Assembly: GCF_900496995.4 (NCBI RefSeq)
Contig: NC_044030.1
Location: 75,990,017-76,054,016 of the forward strand
Reading direction: 5' to 3'
DNA length: 64,000 bases
From: Aquila chrysaetos chrysaetos
Taxonomy: Eukaryota > Chordata > Aves > Accipitriformes > Accipitridae
Shown here piece by piece: positions 1-11,849 of this stretch. The position numbers and the translations under genes are program-made. The notes under the pieces were generated by a model that ran no database searches, was not told where the DNA came from, and was given only the letters and a program-made list of their open reading frames with translations. Every line of letters begins with the position of its first letter. Within the stretch, counting starts at the first letter, position 1.

Positions 1-221
1 CCCCCAGCTTTTTAGCCTTTCTCCTTGTCCTCTGTTCTTTGCCACCCAAACATAACTGGGTGCTGCTGTGATCATACCACTGTCTTCTCAGCATCCCTTC
101 CTACCTTTTTCCTGCTCTGACAGATGCTATGCTGGCTGCTCTACCATACTCTTTCAGGATGTAATACCTGTTTAGACCTGGGCAGACATCAGCCCCTGCT
201 GCAAGGTTCCCTGACACTTCT

Positions 222-296
222 TCAGCTCCTTTCTCTTCCCTGGTTTTCCTTTGCTTCTTCCTCTTTCTTTTTTTCTTTCCTTTCTCTCTCTTCCAT
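222..296 (+). repeat. Polypyrimidine tract
   Basis: About 75 bases made almost entirely of C and T, including a run of seven T. It is low-complexity sequence. The open reading frames crossing it, which give serine/phenylalanine/leucine-rich or lysine/arginine-rich translations, are composition artefacts. Confidence 0.7.
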
Positions 297-398
297 ACTG
301 TCCCAGACCTGCTCCCTGTGTACTTGTGGATCATCTCTGACAGCTTTGGCTTTCAGTCTTTGCCTTTGCTCTGCCTATTTGTTTCTTGCTTCACACAG

Positions 399-443
399 CC
401 TTTTACAGACCGGGCAACTCTGTTAATCACAGAGAGGTTAAGA
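399..443 (-). repeat. MIR-like SINE remnant
   Basis: The stretch contains TTTTACAGA, then GGGCAACT and AGAGAGGTTAAG. This follows the order of the well-known MIR segment (TTTACAGATGAGGAAACTGAGGC, then AGAGAGGTTAAGTGA), read as the reverse complement of the usual MIR orientation. Only about 45 bases align by eye and the copy is diverged. RepeatMasker would settle it. Confidence 0.5.
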
Positions 444-3159
444 AGAAATTCTACCTCTAGGGAGCTAGATATAATTATTCAGGACATACATGTTTTTCTC
501 TGTACTCTCTGGTTCAGGCTTTTTTCTGAGATGGGACACTGCTCTAGATGCCTCCTGCAGTTGAAATTGCGCAGGAAATCCCCACATTGCCCAAGCCTGG
601 GTGAATGTTTAGCTTAGCTTGTATTGTGCAATATTCCTTGGAAGTACAAGTCTGGATCTAGACATGTTCAGCCTGGGCATTCACCTGGAAGGGAACCTAG
701 TTCACAAATGACCAACACAAGACCTTTCAAATCCGTAAAGCATCATAGGCCCAAGATATTCCTTCAAACCTCTGTTTTCTGTTTGTTTACACCTTTAGTC
801 CTGCTCTGATCTCCCTGAACATGTCAATGCCGACAGCTGGAGATCTGGCGGAGTTGCCACCAAGGCACTTGATGCAAACACAATGCTGTAGTGGGATTAA
901 GACTATTTACAATAACTGGTTACTTGCTTTTTAATTGAAGCAGTTAGAAAATACAGTGATGAAAATGTCAGTTGTAAACGGATTAAGAAAAATCACAGTG
1001 CATACCTCTGAGGACTCCAGTGAAACATCTAAAAACACCAAACAAAAAACCACCCCTGACACCCCCCCTGCCCACAACATGATGGTCATTGTACTTTTAA
1101 AGGTGTGGATAGGAAGTAGGGAAAAATTATCTTCTATGTTCAGGATCACCATTAAACTTTCAAACCTCTCTGTGCATTTGTACTGAGCCTAATAAAACAG
1201 CTCTGATGGAGGTCTGTGAGTAATAGGATAATATAATAACTGCTCAAGATCTTGTGAGCTCTTCATGGACAAACATCACCTCAGTGTATTTCTAAAGAGT
1301 CATGGGTGCCCTGTACACCCTTCTCCTGTTCTGCAGTGTACAGAGGTTATGCCTTTCCACTATGGAAGTGCACTTCAGAAAGAGCCTCCTTTGGAGGCAG
1401 TGATCAAAGCTTGCTTTTGAGATATTCCAGTTACCAGCAAAATCCAGGAAAGAAACTTGAATTTGTATTATTAATTTAACATCATCATTATGAATGAACT
1501 GCAGGAAACAATGCATCTTCCTACATAAACAGTATAAATAAAACTTCTGATAAGCACTTTACTACATTGAATTCCTTATTCTTTTCTTTGAGAGCGTTCC
1601 AAAATTCAGTGTGCAGCTTAATCAACTTCATAAGTGCTTGAGTTGAGCAAGTCAAAACTAACATGACCCCGCACAAGGAAAAGCATCCCTTGCACGAGAA
1701 ATCATTCTGCTTATTTACTATATATGCAAACAGTCCCAGATTGTTCCTTCCCTGAGGCAACAGGAACATTTCAGTGTTTCCTTAACCACTGCCACCCTTC
1801 AACACTTTCCAGGAAGCAAGGCTTGTTTTCAGGATGGCCCTGGCTGCATGGTCATTAAAGCTCAGATGAAGCTGATGAAGCAAAATGATGAAACCCTCAA
1901 CTTCAATGTATTCAGCTGTAATAGAGTTACCAGCTGCAAAGTATGGTGCTGTTTAACCTCTCTTTTCTATCAACTATTGATCACACATAAATCCTTTTGT
2001 ATATGTAAGTTTGGGCCCTGCTTTGGCAAAGAGTTGAGTACAGGATTAGCTTCACCTGCAGGTTACCTTGTTTAAATTAACAAAACTGTATGCATGAATT
2101 AAATAAATACATATATAAGCTGATATAATATTTTTAATTAAAAAGATAATACAGTGTGTTCATATAGTGCTATGTGGGTGGCAGGCATCAAAGAAAAGGC
2201 AGAGAGCTGAGTTAAGCAGTTCAGGTAGTGAATCAGATCTGCATTGGATGGCAAAAGTTCTGGAAAAAAAGAAAAACCTTCTTGGGAGCATACTTACGCA
2301 AGGCCTATATAGGGTTCCTTTTAGAATCAGAGCCCTTCGGAAGTCATGGCACTTGGGTATGGGCTGAAAATCATCCAAAGGATTTCAGCTCTGTGCTCAG
2401 GTATGATTCAATTTCTTAAAAAAAACCTGAGCTTTTTGGAGGGACTGTGACCACTTCTGGAATGTGGTAAATTAAATCCTTTGTTATCTATAGACATCAC
2501 AGGGGTTACAGCAGTGCAAACCTCTCTTCATTTCAGAACTTGTCACTAGATACTTTCTACTTGGAGCAGGAGAGTAAAGAACATGATGTGGAGACAGGTG
2601 TCTCCTGAGCACTTGGGTCCAAGCACCCAGGTCCTGCTTTTGTTCCTGTTATCGCCAAATCAGGAGCGGCTGTCTGAGAGAGACAAGGGCTTAGCCCTGC
2701 AAGAAACACCCACAGTCTTGTCTGGCTTCAAGACAATAAGTCCTGTCTTTGCTTACTTGTTATTTGTATAAAGGAAAAGAAGTAATTGCAATGGAATAAA
2801 CATCTAAAACATCCTCTCAACAGCAAAAGCAAAAACAAGTAGGGGAAAAAAAATCTGCCATGCAGAATTGCTTTGCTTAACTGAGCACAGGAATAGAGAG
2901 AATATGCAGTGGCACCTAGAGCAGAGAAATACCTTCAAGTTGGCAGTTCACAGAGAGACAGGAGACTGTGGTGACAGCAGATGCTGCGCAAGTCAGGGAA
3001 AACTTCTGACAAGTCCCAGAGTTTCCAAAGTAAGAGTCCACCTATCGTTAGCCTTCTTCTGGGTACCGGACAACATACTGAAGGGATTAACAGTTTAATC
3101 GTAGCTTATTCATATATGGGGATCTCCATTATTCATTTATTTAACTTGCTATTAGGGTC

Positions 3160-3295
3160 TTCCTGTTACAGACAGGGGAAACTGAGGCACACAATGGTGA
3201 AGTGACTTGTTCAAATGTTGCCTGTGGCAGAGCAAAAAATAGAAAGGAAGTTGCTCGAGTCTTCTTACACCCCTTTACTACTTCTGTGCTGGTTT
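3160..3295 (-). repeat. MIR SINE, near core length
   Basis: The sequence has GTTACAGACAGGGGAAACTG, then AGGCACACAATGGTGAAGTG, then ACTTGTTCAAATG, GTGGCAGAGC and CGAGTCTTCT, in the same order as the MIR consensus in reverse orientation. This is the clearest ancient SINE in the window. It lies about 0.5 kb upstream of the CCBE1 CpG island. Confidence 0.75.
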
Positions 3296-3374
3296 AACAG
3301 AGGAGTTACAGTTTGTTACTTGCATGTCCCTGACTTTTCTGGTTGTAATAATACACGAGTACGTTCCGTTGCTC

Positions 3375-3422
3375 GCATTTCCCTGATCTTTCTGTCTGTA
3401 AAATGAGGTTATTTCTACTGCA
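3375..3422 (+). repeat. MIR-like fragment, opposite orientation
   Basis: The stretch reads CATTTCCCTGATCTTTCTG followed by TCTGTAAAATGAGGTTAT. This resembles the MIR segment CAGTTTCCTCATCTGTAAAATGGGGATAAT in forward orientation. It sits about 80 bases from an oppositely oriented MIR, so the two could be independent insertions or parts of a rearranged copy. Confidence 0.5.
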
Positions 3423-3961
3423 GGTGAAAGTGCTAGTAAGGCTGATTTGCACACCTTCGTTTCCCTGGAGCCTTTCCTACTGGTAGGAAGTTAGGTGGTG
3501 ATCCAAGCCAATGCATGGGCCAAACACTTTGCCAAGGCAGCACCGTTTTGCAGGTTTGCTCTCCCGGTCCCAGGCAGTTTAACCGTGAAAACAGGATATG
3601 GTACAGCGGGCCAGACCTGACGCACTGCTTTATCAAAGTCTGTTGTCGTTAATGTCCTTTTTATGAATGGCGGGGAAGTGGCAGCCCTACAGAAGGATAA
3701 ACAGCCGTCGCAGCTGAGATGCTTTGAACTGCTCCGTTCCTTTGGGAACGAGATTTAAGATAACGCCGAATCTGGAAAGCATCAGCGATGGTGCGCCGAG
3801 AGCCGCTGGTCACCCCCGCGGTTTCGGACCTTTCCATCCCTTTCTGCCCCGCTCACCCTGGGGCGGGCACCCTCCCCTTTCCCCCCTGCTCCCTGCGGCC
3901 GGGAGGGGACCGGGGGCTGTTGGGCGGGGGCGGCCGTCGATGCCCCCTCACCCCCACCGCA

Positions 3962-4073
3962 CATCTGCCGCGACCCCGCCACATCTGGCCGCCTTGCCCC
4001 TCCCCGCCCCGCCGCGGGGCCGCATCTGCCGGTACATCTGGGCGGGCGCGGCCCCTCCCCGCGGGCACATCTG
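3962..4073. promoter_or_regulatory. Cluster of five CATCTG E-boxes
   Basis: CATCTG (CAGATG on the other strand) occurs at 3962, 3982, 4023, 4035 and 4068, five times in 112 bases, all in the same orientation. Four are preceded by A, and three read ACATCTGG. CATCTG is an E-box used by bHLH dimers. The versions at 3982 and 4068 read CACATCTGGC, which fits the published ZBTB18/RP58 consensus (A/C)ACATCTG(G/T)(A/C). The cluster lies 115-225 bases upstream of the CCBE1 start codon, so it is in the proximal promoter or 5' UTR. A sixth CATCTG occurs at 4705. That the sites are bound is inference. Confidence 0.6.
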
Positions 4074-4186
4074 GCGGCGGCGGGGGGCGGCCCTCCGCCG
4101 GGGCGGGAGGAGCGGCGGGTCGGCGCAGCCCCGCCGCCGGCCGGGGCGGGCAGAGCCGGCGCGGCGCGCAGGGGAGAGGCGGCCCG

Positions 4187-4287
4187 ATGGGGCGGCCGGC
4201 CGGCAGCCTGGCCCCGCTCCGGCTGCTGCTGCTGCTGGCGCTGGGGCACGCCTGGACCTACCGGGAGGAGCCACAGGACGGCGACAG
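4187..4287 (+). CDS. CCBE1: CCBE1 coding exon 1 (signal peptide and N-terminus)
   Basis: This exon encodes the first 33 codons plus two bases of CCBE1, a secreted matrix protein that helps ADAMTS3 activate VEGF-C and is needed for lymphatic vessel growth. The translation is Met followed by a short arginine-containing stretch, then a leucine-rich hydrophobic core at residues 8-20 typical of a signal peptide. Next comes [14 protein letters not shown], which closely matches my recollection of the human protein (GHTWTYREEPEDGD). Signal cleavage is probably just after the hydrophobic core. The exon ends at a consensus donor (AG|gtgggt, 4286-4293) in phase 2. I chose the ATG at 4187 because it directly precedes the signal peptide. 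Its Kozak context is weak at -3 (C), with G at +4. Human CCBE1 begins about ten residues further upstream, so the true N-terminus may be longer. The same frame is open upstream to an ATG at 3788. Confidence 0.93.
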
Positions 4288-4415
4288 GTGGGTGTCCCCC
4301 GGCCGCGGACCCCCGTGCTCCTGTTTCTGTGCCTTGCCTTCCCGCGCCCCCCATCCACCACCTCCTTTTTCCCTTTTCACCCTCTTTTTTAATAATCCGA
4401 CTCCCCGCCTTGCAG
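4288..4415 (+). other. CCBE1: CCBE1 intron 1
   Basis: A 128-base intron between exons 1 and 2. It starts with gtgggt and ends with a pyrimidine-rich tract and ccgccttgcag. It joins two phase-2 boundaries, so the arginine codon AG|G at the junction is restored. The frame of exon 1 also stays open through this intron, so read-through translation is not evidence of coding here. Confidence 0.9.
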
Positions 4416-4496
4416 GGAGGTTTGCTCCGAGAACAAAATCGCCACCACCCGCTACCCCTGCCTGAAGCCCACGGGCGAGCTCACCACCTGCTTCAG
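4416..4496 (+). CDS. CCBE1: CCBE1 coding exon 2
   Basis: This 81-base exon runs from phase 2 to phase 2. It completes the split arginine and encodes [20 protein letters not shown] followed by ELTTCF and the first two bases of the next codon. From recall, human CCBE1 has [20 protein letters not shown] then ELTTCY, so the match is nearly residue for residue and all three cysteines are kept. The segment lies at the start of the cysteine-rich N-terminal region, before the calcium-binding EGF domain and the collagen repeats, which are not in this window. The acceptor is ccgccttgcag (ending 4415) and the donor is AG|gtgagc (4495-4502). The next exon should begin with a lysine- and cysteine-rich stretch (KCCKGY in human), and I found no match to that downstream. 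Confidence 0.93.
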
Positions 4497-7400
4497 GTGA
4501 GCGCCGCGGCGGGGGGGGGTCGCGGAGGGTGGCTGTGTGGGTGCGCGGAGCCGCGGGGCACACGCGTGGCCGCGGCTCGGGGCTCGCTGCCCGCGGGGAA
4601 AGTGTTGCGCCCCCCCCCGCCCCCCGCCGCCAACCCCGGGGGCGGGAGGGGGAGTGCGGGGGGCACACGCGTGTTGGTGTCAGGCGCGGGGACGGCAGCG
4701 GCGGCATCTGTTTGCCTCCCCCCTGCTCTGTGCTAACCCACCCCGACATTTCTACCGCCCCACGCACTAGGGAAACAGATAACTTGGTCACATCCCTCTC
4801 GCGTTCGGCATCTCCCTTGGCAAGTCCGGCTGTTGCGCCAGCGAAAGGCTTTAGTAACTCGCTGCAAATGTCACCTCAAAGGGCATCGCTGGAGAGGGTG
4901 CCTGTGGTTTTGATAGCCATGTCCTGGCCGTCAGTCATCGATACAGCGAGAGAGGCTTCCTCTGACCTGGATGTCTAGGAGTGTGTTGGAGCTGTAGCTG
5001 CATCGGTTGCAGGATAATCAGTGGGATCAACTGGATTCATGCAACCTGAAAGCCATTTGCATTTAGGTAGATGAATCATACCCCAGAATGAGTAACTTCT
5101 TCAGCAAGCAGCTCTGGGGGAGACTTCGGCAGAGGCCTCTCAAATTAAGTAAGATGAATCCAACCCCGAGTTTTCGTTTTTCGTCTGTGTAGTTGAGAAA
5201 CACTGTCTGTTTTTCAGAATAATTTTAAAGCTAGTTTAATGATGACAAATGTCCAGAGCAGTTGACATTAGATGTGCTTTTGGAGAAATATACACAAAGT
5301 ATGAGCACGCACATATCTCTTCACTGATGTCCTCGGATTAGTCCCATCCCCACAGATGAGATGTTTCATCTATGAGAACTGCTTCTTGTGAGAGGTTACT
5401 TTGTTGAGGCAGCTGTGCTCTGCCTGTGTGTGCGTATGCCTGCGTGTGGCATGGAGCCATTTATATATACCAAAAATACGATAAGGCACATTAATGCTTG
5501 TGAAAAGCGTTACAGAGATCATCCATTGCTTCTCAGAGTGTTTTCTGTTTGGCATAAATACCAGAGAACTGCAGACACATGGTGCAGTGGTGTTGTCCCT
5601 TGCGCACACACTCGGGGCTGGTTCATGCCCCCCGGCAGCCATAGCCACCTGAGAAGCTGTCACACCCCTGCCCAGTTCTCAGCAGCGTTAGCATCCTTAC
5701 AACCCCTAGGAAGGGCTCTGCGGGGCTTGGAGACCACTCTTCCCTGCTTCCCTTACCTGCTCTCTCCTCTCCCTGTGAAGGTGAGGCAGAGCCCACTTAT
5801 AAGCAGCTCTGTATCAGCACAGAGCACTTTTTGGAGAGAGACAGTGTGTAGGTTTTGCAGGGAAGGAGAGTACTTGGTTGAACCTGCAATGATTCTCTGG
5901 TGTGGGAGCAGAGCACTGGAGTGAGCAAGGTTGTGCTGAGTGGGGAGTTACTGAAGGAAGAAGCCAGAGTAGGAGCTGCATAAAGCAGCACACACATGAC
6001 AGTCCTGCTAGTTACTGCATGTCCCCGAATCTGTCTGAGCAAAGTGGGTCTGCTTTGTGTGTAATGGATGACGACTTCACAGGCTCCACCAGCTGCTGCG
6101 GGCCACCGTACAAAGAAAGCAGGACTCTGTCCAGCTGCCAAGTCCCACTTTCTTTCATCCTTGCTGAGGTATTTCTGACCTTTGGGCTCTGGTTGTGCTG
6201 AGCCATCCTTCCCTCGCCGGCTCTCCCCCTGCACAATCCCAAGCAGTATTCACCATCCCAAACCAGCACAGACTGTGAATGAGCATTTCCAAATAGCTGC
6301 ATTGCACTCTAGATTGTTTTGGTGCATGTTTTCAAATCTTTTCTGGATATATGACTGCTAGAGCTGCCTTGCTTTAAAAAAAGAAAAAATCAATTGCTAT
6401 GTAATCATGTGTTTTCAAGGTCTAACCTTCAGGGTTGGATGAGGAGGGCTCCATCCCCCACCGTGTGAGGTCTCTTTCATGATGTCGTACGCACAAGAGC
6501 AGGGCAGCATCTCCGAAGCAGAGGTGTGCGGCTCAGCAGAGCATCTCTGCATGGAAGACATACCTGTGCTGCGGTGCGCTGCTGGTCCTGCCCCTGGGAG
6601 GTGTGCCACGCTCTGACATGGACCAGCAGCATCACCCACCTGTGATGGTGAACCCAAGGGGAAGAGCAGCATCCCCATTGCTCCTGGTAGCAAGGTGTGC
6701 TTCCAGCAGGCACGTGGGATTAACCTTGGCAGAACATGTTTTAATTTAAGATTCATTAATATTTTGAGGTTGAGGCTGTTAACAAGATGACAGGAAACTT
6801 GCAAGTGTTGACTAATCCTGTGGTGCCTCAAGGTGGGTTTTATTTCATAGGACATTCAGGTATTATTTTCTTCCTTTCTGACCTGTTAAACCGTTCTTAT
6901 CTCAACCCACGAGTTTTACTTTTTTTCCTTCCAGTTCTCTCCCCCCATCCCACTGGGGGGGTGGGGGAAGTGAGTGAGCGGCTGCGTGGTGCTTCGTTGC
7001 TGACTGGGGTTAAACTGATATTTAGGATTCAGTTTTCACATCTGGAATGACAGTGAACATTTAAAAAATTTCAGCTGGATAGAAACTGAGCTGTGTCTTT
7101 AAGGAACTTTCCCTCCAGGTTTCTGAGGAACTTGATTTTAGTGTTCTCATATTTATTCTTAAAAAATTTAATTTTTTATCTTCCTAGACAGTTTTTTCAC
7201 AGTATTTCACTATGAGAATAGTTATGAATAATATAGTAATTTATATACATTGTTAGAGGTAGTTTAAAATGATAGTTGATGTCAGCTGCTATTTACTATT
7301 AGCACACACACCTAATTTCTTTACTAGGTCAAAGTACCTTTTGTCTAGAAATTAAACAAACGGACACAAAATTTATCTCATGTCATAACATGTCAGGCAT

Positions 7401-10400
7401 AAGGCAACATGCACCACTACTAATGATCTGCTGTGGAATTAGTTAAATAACAAAAGAAATACATTTGAAGTCAGATGTCAAAATTCCTGAGCAAAATTAG
7501 GTTTTCAGAGTGTAAATTCTTGACTGAAAACAATTTCATCCTTTTATTCCTCCTGCTGGAATTTTTCATGAAAATCAGCATGTTTGCAGAGCACTTCAAT
7601 AAAAATAGCATCTTTTCATCACAAAAAATATTTCTTGAATTTTTTTTTAACAAGATTTACTCATGAATAAAGATGAGCCAAGTAGAGGGCCAAGCCAAAA
7701 GTGGGGCCAAGCACTGAGAATATATTGGCATTTTTCCCTGTGGTCATAGCAACCTTGTACATAATTAGATGTATTTTTCCTTTTTGCATGTGTGCAGTCT
7801 GGCCCTTGGCTTAGTTTGATCTGTATTTTTTTAGATGTTCTCTGTATTTATTTTCATAAGAGTACAGAGGAACAGATGCAAAAAGCAGTGGGAGCTTGTA
7901 CAGTATCTTTTCAGTGCAAATCTCACTTAAACTCTTGTATGTAACTGCACAAAGCACCTGGTACTAATGGCCCCATCATGTAGGTACAGAGAGTAAGTTC
8001 TGCAGATATTTTGATAATGTCCTTGTCCAGTAAGACTTTGGATTCCTTCTGTATGCAAAATTCATCAAATCTGATGAAATTTGGACAGCATGAGAATATG
8101 AGGCCCCAATCATGTTACTGTCTTCTCCAGCTATTTGAATGTGATGTTAACCTGTTTCACTCTCAGACAGACTTTTAAACAATTTGTTAGCATGTTTAAT
8201 TACATGAATGTTGCTGCAGTTTTTTTCAGTGCTTCCGTGTGTTATCACTTGCATGTTACAATTCAGTTTGTACATCTTAGCAGCAGTCCTTTTCATTACA
8301 GTCCTTCATTCATTTTAATTTTAAACAGTGCTACTGTGCATTGATTCTGTGTTCCAGAAGGAAAAGCAGCATCTGGTGCAGGCATCCCCTTGCTCTATCC
8401 TGATCATGTAGCTGTGTTCCCATAAGGGCACGGTAATTCCACTTCCAAGTTCAGGAGGCTCAACATCTAATCTGGTACAATTTATTAATTGGAGTTGCTT
8501 CCTTTTTAAAAGCCAGCAAAACTTGATGACCTAATTAACTGTTGTATATTAGGAGAGCTAAATATTATATTCAGTTGGAATTCAAAGAGTGTAGTGAAAA
8601 TGATTCAGAAAGACAATATACACACTTAACAGAAACACTTGCTAGTGGAAAGCTGTTTGCCCGTCACCAGTGGTAGGAAGATTCAAGCATGAAACAGATG
8701 GGAAAATGAGACTATTTGTATCCCCTGACTGTGCAAATCTCTTTGTCTACTAGACACTTAAATATTGTAAATTGACTTGAAAGAAATAGTTTTGCTCCTT
8801 TCCAGGAGTTTTTTATAAAAATAAAGGGCTAAATTAAGGAAACCAGTATACATGAATCAGGCAGATGAAAATTTGAACCTGCATCTGCGTAGCCTGGAGG
8901 AACACTTTAGCCATTGCCTTCATGGGCAAAGGGAAGGTTTTTTTTCTTTTATTCAGCTGAAACTATTAGTCATTCCCTCTCAACTTGCAAATAAAATTGA
9001 CTCAATTAGTTGACAAAACTGATTTTTTTAAACAAATAGACTGTTGACCTGGTGAGAGAAATTATCCATCTTTCTCTGAGGTCATGGTGATCATCTCTAT
9101 TTCCTGCATTTTCTTCTGAAAATGAAGTGTTCAAGTTCCTCAAGAAACATATTAATAATTCTGTGTGTGTAGTTTTGGAGGCTGCTCCTGCTCCTTCCTT
9201 CTGCAGGACCAGCAAAGAGTAGGAGGTTTAGAATAAGAGTGCTTGGCAGAATAGGCCTAGCTAATGATGGTAAAATCTTTGTAAAGATGAGGCAAATTTT
9301 ACATGTTATGTCTGCAAATAAGCCCCATGTTATGGGGCTTAAATCTTGGGTTAGAACTTAATCAGTAACTTTTTTTGTAGTATTTCGCAAGCAAAAGGTC
9401 TTTTAAATGGAATGAACACATTTCAGTGTAGGTCGTCAGCTTCTTCATCTGATAATTAGCAGCTACAAGTATTTTACAGAGGCCCTCCCTACATTTCAGG
9501 TTTTAACTTTTGCTGTGAAAGATTGCTCTACACTTCATAACAAAAAGACAGTTCAAATGTATTGCAGAAGAGAATGCATGGTTACTTACACCCTACTTAA
9601 TTCTGATGCTAACCAGAGATCGCATGCCTCAAAAAGCATTTCTTTTTACTCTCTTGAATGCTGATATTGCTGGTGGAGCCTACTATTTTTATAGACTGTA
9701 TCATTTTGCACATTCTTAAAAGATAAAAGTAATTGCAAGTAAGTTGGATTGTAGCTGTTTCACAAAGAGCAGCACTTTCACTAATATGCCCTTGGGGACC
9801 ATATGCAATTCCTCGTTCCCAGATACTCGACGAGCGTGTTGCAGAGCTTTCCAACAGGCAAAAAAAATGCTGTATACAATTTTGAAGCTTTCAGCTGGAG
9901 TAAGCAAGGATGACGTTTTGTCATCTTATCTTCTGACTTTTCAGAGATTTCTTTTTTATTGTTGCTGTTGTGTTTCCTCTCTGAAGGTTTGCTAACCATT
10001 TCAGTTTTAATAGAACGGAAAGAGCCCCAATTGATATATTATAATATAACAGTAAACCCAAGAAATTTATCTGATTAGAGTGAAGTACTGCTTAATCTTC
10101 AGTTATCTTGCAGGGAAATGCACTCCATGGTGGAATTTTGCTGAAAATTTAAGAGAGGATATGACTTTGAATTTTGTTTTGGTTTTAGAAAACTAGAGAC
10201 ACACAACAGCTGTAATTCCACATCTGCCAAAAGAGTTTCTTTACGTTTCAAAAAACTAACAGTATTTCTTTTGTACATAGTTCGGTGGTGAACTGCTGTG
10301 AGCTGCTAACTGTGCATCACTTGGGGTAGCGTCAGCAACTGAAACATCCCCATGTAGACCGTGAGCGCTGGTGAAAACAGCTGCAGCAATGCTACTTGGT

Positions 10401-11849
10401 GATCAGATGCAAAATGAGGAGTGTCAGAACTTAATAATTTATTCATCCTATGAAGAAGCCTGTGAATATGCATATAGTATTGGACCTTTTGAACTCCATA
10501 TCAAACCATCGTCATGAAAACGATGTATTCAGCAGCTTTGCGATGTGGCACATCTGTGGAAGGAGTGCTGCTCTCCGAGTCTCACTAGTATTAATTCTAC
10601 TAATTCATGCACTAGCACAGTGTTTATGAAGAGATGCAACGAACATAAGTGTTCCCCTAGTTAAAAAGTTTTTGTTGTCTGTTTTATATATACATTGTAA
10701 AAAAATCTTCCTGGAAATTGTCATCACAGGTAGACTTTCCTACATATGGATAAATTAAACTTTTGCTTCCGTACACTACTTTTTTACAAAACAATGTATG
10801 CTACAATGATGCTAAAACGTTTTTCCCAGCTTTCCTAGAATTTTTTTCTCCCTATTGCTTTGAAAGTAGCACTTTGAAATGTCATGGTTCTGATTGCAGT
10901 CAGTCCTTAGTTTGATTCGATTTCCTTTGCTGTGATTGCCAAGGGAACAGATTGCTCACAGTTACTGAGACACATTGTGAATATCTGCCGGGTAAGAGTA
11001 ACACCAGTGCCACACACGTGCACACATGTCTGTAGGTTCCATTCTGCTTTTGGTGGCCATGACTTTATGGGTCACTTTGCTGTCTCAGGTACTAAGGCTA
11101 AGGATCTTAATTCTTACTGAATTTTGGTGAGGTTAGGGATGCTTGGGATCTCAGCAGATGTGGATGCTGTTGGCTGGAGCAAAGCCTCCTGCAGCAAAAC
11201 GCAGTGCTGCTGTGGGTTTACTGTGCAGTGTCTCCTTTGTACAGCCAGTTCACTCCAAAATGAACCAATATAATTAATGATCTTTCAGACCATTGAATAA
11301 TTACTGTGAGTGGTGCGCTGAGGTAGGACATGCTACAGTTAAAGGATGAGGTCTGGCAAATGGTTGTTCGTGTAGTCCAGAAGTTTTTGATGTTCACATC
11401 AAAGCATCTTGGAGAATTTTAAAACTGGCAAGCCAAGAGCTTTATGATAAGTGCCCTTCTTGGTGGTTTGATCAATAATGAAATCCAGGTGCATTGCATT
11501 ATGGTTTTCATCTACAGAATATAGGGTTAAATGTGAACTGACTTTCCCGGGCGTGTCGTCTAGCTTAGAGACTCCAGACAAACAAAATAGTAGCCCCAGG
11601 GCCTCCTGTGGCTGATACGAAATATGTAATAAAAATAGGCCGCCAAAGGGAATATGACTTTTGTAATTATCCTAAGTATTGTATATGCTCCCTAAGGTCA
11701 GGCTGCTTTGTCCTTAAAAAAGTGATTGCAGTCTCTCTTGCTAACAGCAGGATGTTATAAATACTTGTATTACTGCTCCCATTGTGATAGAGACCAGTTG
11801 AGCTGGGTTGTTCTGTACTGATTGCAGTCAAAATAGGCAAGACAGAAAA

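Larger units (their letters stand above)
1..3750. other. Upstream intergenic sequence
   Basis: This is moderately AT-rich sequence upstream of the CCBE1 CpG island. I recognise no gene in it. The open frames here are under about 100 codons and show no domain, signal peptide or splice structure. The recognisable content is a polypyrimidine tract at about 222-296 and three MIR-like SINE remnants, listed separately. In mammals the neighbour upstream of CCBE1 is PMAIP1, but nothing in these 3.7 kb resembles it. Confidence 0.6.
3760..4720. promoter_or_regulatory. CpG island promoter of CCBE1
   Basis: The base composition changes abruptly at about 3760 to very GC- and CpG-rich sequence and returns to normal after about 4720. 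The island holds many GC-box (SP1-type) motifs, for example CCCCGCCCC near 4003-4011 and GGGGCGGG near 4099. I see no convincing TATA box, so start sites are probably dispersed. The island spans the presumed 5' UTR, both visible CCBE1 exons, intron 1 and the start of intron 2. The transcription start cannot be placed from sequence alone. The long GC-rich frames on both strands here are composition artefacts, apart from the CCBE1 frame itself. Confidence 0.9.

Noticed and set aside
3724..4791. Several long GC-rich frames on both strands of the CpG island
   Set aside because: GC-rich DNA is poor in stop codons. The Pro/Arg/Ala/Gly-rich translations are shadows of the island. Only the frame containing the signal peptide and exon 2 matches a known protein.
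5388..5924. 178-codon plus-strand frame shortly after CCBE1 exon 2
   Set aside because: Checked as a possible CCBE1 exon. It lacks the expected KCCKGY or EGF pattern and has no matching acceptor and phase.
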